Positions 61,126 through 64,000 of a stretch of DNA of 64,000 nt are shown here, in pieces. Below the pieces are notes generated by a model that worked only from the letters and a program-made list of their open reading frames with translations, made no database searches and was not told where the DNA came from. The stretch spans positions 248,001 through 312,000 of the forward strand of contig NZ_JAHSPF010000002.1 in NCBI RefSeq assembly GCF_019132875.1. Reading direction: 5' to 3'. The stretch's first letter is position 1. Every line of letters begins with the position of its first letter. The position numbers and the translations under genes are program-made. This DNA comes from Erwinia phyllosphaerae (GTDB lineage Bacteria > Pseudomonadota > Gammaproteobacteria > Enterobacterales > Enterobacteriaceae).

Positions 61126-61676
61126 AAATTGCTTTCATGGGTATATCAGGTAGCGGGAAAGATTTTCTTGCAAATTATCTGATACATAATCATGGGTTTA
61201 CAAGGTTATCATTTAGTGATCAACTCAAAAAATTAGCACATTACATATACCCATGGATGGAAAAAGATTATCCTTCTGAAGAAAAAACACTCCCACTAAA
61301 TATTTCTTTATCGACTGGTGAACTAATCAGTTATTCCCCAAGAGATATATGGTTAAGCCTAAATAAGTTAAGAGAGATTGAAGGGAAGATATTTATTAGA
61401 ATGCTATCAAAAGAGTTAAATCTTCTGGAGTCAAATGGTAAATTTAATGGAAAAATAATAATTACTGATATAAGGTCTAATGAAGAGTTCATATGGTGCA
61501 AGGATAATAAGTTTATTGTAGTCTACATAGAAAGGGACGCAAATGATTATAAAAAATATGAGATTGACAATCATGTAACTGAGAATAAAGAAAAGGCAGA
61601 TTATCACTTTCATAACAATACAAGCGGAATAGATAGTTTTAAGTTTTTTTTTGAAGAGGAACTATCTAATGGATAA
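61122..61676 (+). CDS. Deoxynucleoside-monophosphate-kinase-like P-loop protein
   Basis: 184 residues. Walker A GISGSGKDF at 7-15, then LSFSDQLKKLA, a substrate-side helix, and IIITDIRSNEEF near 125 with the Asp-x-Arg of dNMP-kinase/dephospho-CoA-kinase-like folds; close in plan to T4 gp1 dNMP kinase. Would raise an unusual dNMP to the diphosphate. ATGA overlap with the TS-like gene suggests a substrate hand-over. Substrate unknown. Confidence 0.75.
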   Translation: MKIAFMGISGSGKDFLANYLIHNHGFTRLSFSDQLKKLAHYIYPWMEKDYPSEEKTLPLNISLSTGELISYSPRDIWLSLNKLREIEGKIFIRMLSKELNLLESNGKFNGKIIITDIRSNEEFIWCKDNKFIVVYIERDANDYKKYEIDNHVTENKEKADYHFHNNTSGIDSFKFFFEEELSNG

Positions 61677-62691
61677 TAAAAACGATGAACTATTTTGTAA
61701 TGTTAGTGAAACTAAAATTAAAACCGCTAAGCCAATATTGAATCAAAATGTTATCAGAGAATGGTTTTATCATCAGCGAGAAAGGACTTCTATATATTAC
61801 AGGAAGGAAATACTTAAAAATCCACCTTATTGGACTGACGACGAAATTTTGAGGAATTATAAATTCGTTAATACCAAGAGAGCATGGGATAGAGAAACGA
61901 AATGGCTTTTGGTAAATGTAATTAAAAATTACAATGTGAGTTACGAAAATAAAATTCTAAATTCATTTCTCTTTAGAGTAATAAACAAGAGTGAGACCTT
62001 ACATGAAATTAACGCTCCGTTTGATTTCTCGAGAATGACCATTGTTGATATTGATCAGGTAATTAGAGAAAAAACTCATGACATATCAATAAAAAATTCA
62101 GAGTATGTTTTTTTTAGCGCCGCGTATATACTTGGTGGACCTAAAGTTAATTTTGGAAGGTTTTTAGAAGAAAAAGAACATAAAACGGAAATGAACATGA
62201 TTATCAGGATGATCAAGTTTGTTTTTTATAACCAAGATGAAATAGTAAAGGGAGTAAAGTCTGCGGAAAATCAGTTAGAAGTATTTAATCATCTTAAATC
62301 ATTCGCTGGGATTGGCGATTTTCTTGCCTATCAAATCTTTGTGGATTTAACATATATAGTTCACTTTCCATTTACAGAAATGAACTTCGTTATTTCTGGC
62401 CCTGGCTGCGAAAGAGGCATTAATTGGATTTTTTCTGATAGAGGAGGAATGAACAGCGAAGAATGTTTATTTTGGTTCACTATTAACCAAAGCAATATTG
62501 CAGAAAAATATAATGAAGAGTGGGAAATGGAAAAAATATTTCATTTTTTACCGAAAAAAGAAAGAGTATATACATTAATGGATATGGAAAATAGTGGCGC
62601 TTGCGAAATAGACAAAAGATGTAGAACAAAGTTTGGTGGCAAAAGGCCAAAGCAAAAATATCATTATCAAAAAAATATGGGGCTATTTTGA
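61669..62691 (+). CDS. HMUDK-helical / aGPT-Pplase-like protein
   Basis: 340 residues from the ATG at 61669 (GAGGA upstream), 8-bp overlap with the kinase gene. Recognised motifs: PYWTDDEILRNYKFVNTKR (about 53-71), FRVINKSETLHEI, ILGGPK, the helix-hairpin-helix-like FAGIGDFLAYQIFVDLTY (212-229), SGPGCERGINW (243-253), and C-terminal CEIDKRCR..GGKRP. These define the helical domain of 5-hydroxymethyl-dU DNA kinases and the alpha-glutamyl/putrescinyl-thymine pyrophosphorylase family from phage base-hypermodification pathways. It may act on a modified base in DNA or on a free nucleotide; which one cannot be told from sequence. Confidence 0.8.
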   Translation: MDNKNDELFCNVSETKIKTAKPILNQNVIREWFYHQRERTSIYYRKEILKNPPYWTDDEILRNYKFVNTKRAWDRETKWLLVNVIKNYNVSYENKILNSFLFRVINKSETLHEINAPFDFSRMTIVDIDQVIREKTHDISIKNSEYVFFSAAYILGGPKVNFGRFLEEKEHKTEMNMIIRMIKFVFYNQDEIVKGVKSAENQLEVFNHLKSFAGIGDFLAYQIFVDLTYIVHFPFTEMNFVISGPGCERGINWIFSDRGGMNSEECLFWFTINQSNIAEKYNEEWEMEKIFHFLPKKERVYTLMDMENSGACEIDKRCRTKFGGKRPKQKYHYQKNMGLF

Positions 62692-62727
62692 TAACTGATA
62701 ACTTGAATGTCAAGAAAGGATTTTAAA

Positions 62728-63219
62728 ATGGATAAAGAAATTAAGAAAAATGTTTTTGTTAGTCATCATCATAAAGATGACGCCAGTGTTGATGGGGTTT
62801 CGCGGTTAGCTGCAGCAAAAGGTTATCATCTACGAAATAGTTCTGTCAGAATGAAACCTGAAAATCAGAGACGTGCTGATGAAAAAAAGATCAGTGATAG
62901 AACGATAGCACGTTTGCTCAGAATGAAAATGAGATGGGCTGGTCAAGTTATAGTAGTTATCGGAAAAGAGACACACACAAGACCATGGGTGAATTGGGAA
63001 ATTCAAGCAGCTCATCAGCTTGGTAAACCTATTATAGGTGTATATGAAAATGGTTTAAAAGGTGATGTAAAACTACCAGATAATCTCGAAAAATATGCAA
63101 CCTCTATCGTTGCTTGGAGAAGCGATGCAATTATCAGTGCACTTGAGGGTAAAACTAGTTTTCAAAAGCCTGATGGTACTGATAGGGATAAAGTGCAAGG
63201 GGGGAATGTAGTGTGTTAA
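62728..63219 (+). CDS. TIR-like protein of the ThsB (DUF1863) type
   Basis: 163 residues from the ATG at 62728 (AGAAAGGA upstream). KNVFVSHHHKDD at 7-18 is the first TIR strand-loop; QVIVVIGK at 73-80; TRPWVNWEIQAAHQLGKPIIGVY at 84-106 contains the W-x-x-WE motif with a candidate catalytic Glu91. In Thoeris, ThsB TIR proteins sense infection and turn NAD into a signalling molecule for ThsA. No ThsA-like gene is visible here; the window ends 0.8 kb later. Same direction as, and coupled to, the Nmad2 gene. Confidence 0.85.
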   Translation: MDKEIKKNVFVSHHHKDDASVDGVSRLAAAKGYHLRNSSVRMKPENQRRADEKKISDRTIARLLRMKMRWAGQVIVVIGKETHTRPWVNWEIQAAHQLGKPIIGVYENGLKGDVKLPDNLEKYATSIVAWRSDAIISALEGKTSFQKPDGTDRDKVQGGNVVC

Positions 63220-63875
63220 TAGAAAATAACTCTTATCTTTATGCCTATGCAATAACACGAGACTTTGGCTTTGCACCTAATCCATTTCATGGAATGTGTA
63301 CCTTAGCAACATGCAAACCTAGAATTAGAAAGGCAGCTAACATTGGTGATTGGATTCTGGGGATTGGAGGTTCTAATTTAAAATCGGTTAGAAAAAAGTG
63401 TATTCTACTAATGAAGGTGACTGAAAAAATTAGTTTTAATGATTATTGGGAAGTCAATAGATTCGCCATCAAAAAGCCAGCGAGAAATGGTAGTCATGTG
63501 CAGATGTTGGGGGATAATATCTATCATCAGGATGACAATAATGATTGGATTCAAGAAGATTCACATCATAGCAATGCTGATGGCACATTCAATATGACAA
63601 ATCTTGAACGAGATACTCGTACTGACCAAGTGTTGATTTCAAGGCGGTTTTATTATTTTGGTGATAAAGCCGTTGATGTAGACTTAGACTCGATTGGCTA
63701 TCACAGAATTAGAGACTATATAAAGCTCTCCTTAGATAACTCGATCCCCGCAAATGAGCTTATAAAAAAAATAGACGCTGAGTTTCATAGCGAGAAAAAT
63801 TTAGTTATATCGGATCCATGCCAGTTCTCTGATTTCTATAAACGTGTAGATCAGGGAACTGGTGAACTCTATTAA
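63213..63875 (+). CDS. Nmad2-family putative nucleotide-modification protein
   Basis: 220 residues from a GTG at 63213 (GGGGGG upstream), 7-bp overlap with the TIR gene. YAYAITRDFGFAPNPFHGMCTLATCKP at 10-36, RKAANIGDWILGIGG, DNIYHQDDNNDW and SHHSNADGT..NLERDT match the Nmad2 family, predicted by Iyer, Aravind and co-workers to be associated with nucleotide or base modification. No experimental activity is known to me. Probably acts on or senses the product of the upstream enzymes. Confidence 0.82.
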   Translation: MLIENNSYLYAYAITRDFGFAPNPFHGMCTLATCKPRIRKAANIGDWILGIGGSNLKSVRKKCILLMKVTEKISFNDYWEVNRFAIKKPARNGSHVQMLGDNIYHQDDNNDWIQEDSHHSNADGTFNMTNLERDTRTDQVLISRRFYYFGDKAVDVDLDSIGYHRIRDYIKLSLDNSIPANELIKKIDAEFHSEKNLVISDPCQFSDFYKRVDQGTGELY

Positions 63876-64000
63876 TAAGTACTCAGGTTCTAACTCTGGA
63901 TATTATTTAAAATTCTCAATTTTCATCCAGCAACTGGTAATCTTACCATGTTACGTAATTCAAAATTCTACAGAGAAACTTGCTATGCAAACCGGTTAAA
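63876..64000. other. Right edge, no gene seen
   Basis: A+T-rich; no start with a ribosome site is visible. Whether the operon continues with another gene cannot be judged. Confidence 0.4.

Noticed and set aside
1..64000. CRISPR array or complete insertion sequence
   Set aside because: No regularly spaced repeats with spacers and no transposase with terminal inverted repeats were seen.

Overview
The window is from an enterobacterium (order Enterobacterales, perhaps Erwiniaceae or a neighbouring family). The left 9.3 kb carries backbone genes in the order known from Escherichia coli near min 5-6: yafK (5' end only), dinB, pepD, gpt, frsA, crl, phoE, proB, proA. The lengths and key motifs match the E. 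coli proteins closely, and the run leads to the tRNA-Thr(CGU) gene thrW, a well known integration hotspot.

Between proA and thrW (about 9.6-14.4 kb) is a compact phage-derived module with no head or tail assembly genes. It holds a CI/LexA-type repressor, a small arginine-rich protein, an endolysin whose catalytic Thr is Ala, a holin-like protein, nested Rz/Rz1 spanins, and a pectate-lyase-fold tailspike-like protein. The lysis genes are paralogues of those in the intact prophage to the right. The module is either a prophage remnant or a domesticated lysis/secretion cassette.

An apparently complete prophage of about 44.5 kb lies between two identical 46-bp copies of the 3' end of thrW (14543-14588 and 59047-59092). 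Its early half is lambda/P22-like: int and xis, a leftward operon of small genes with an ERF recombinase, N with PL and nutL, a CI repressor with a co-transcribed membrane protein, a PL/PR operator system, cro, nutR, cII with a textbook PRE, an O-like initiator with iterons inside its gene, a DnaB-like helicase, ninB, ninH and ninG homologues, and a probable Q. Its late half is a podovirus module of epsilon15/BPP-1/T7 type: lysis cassette, terminase, portal, scaffold, capsid, cement protein, tail tube and nozzle, three ejection proteins, fibre anchor, two Mtd-N-like adaptors and a tailspike. An HNH-AP2 homing endonuclease gene sits in the structural operon. The right end has a P22 immI-like second immunity region (Arc-like and Mnt-like repressors with palindromic operators, and an antirepressor) and a gene for a small secreted protein.

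Right of attR, after about 0.95 kb of apparently non-coding A+T-rich DNA, there is a tight five-gene operon of strikingly low G+C (60040-63875). It encodes a thymidylate-synthase-superfamily enzyme, a deoxynucleoside-monophosphate-kinase-like P-loop protein, an HMUDK-helical (aGPT-Pplase-like) protein, a ThsB-like TIR protein and an Nmad2 protein. Base-modification and nucleotide enzymes together with a TIR protein, next to a prophage in a tRNA hotspot, make this the best candidate for an undescribed anti-phage system. It may make or sense a modified pyrimidine nucleotide or base. The family assignments come from motifs recognised by eye; the system-level function is inference.
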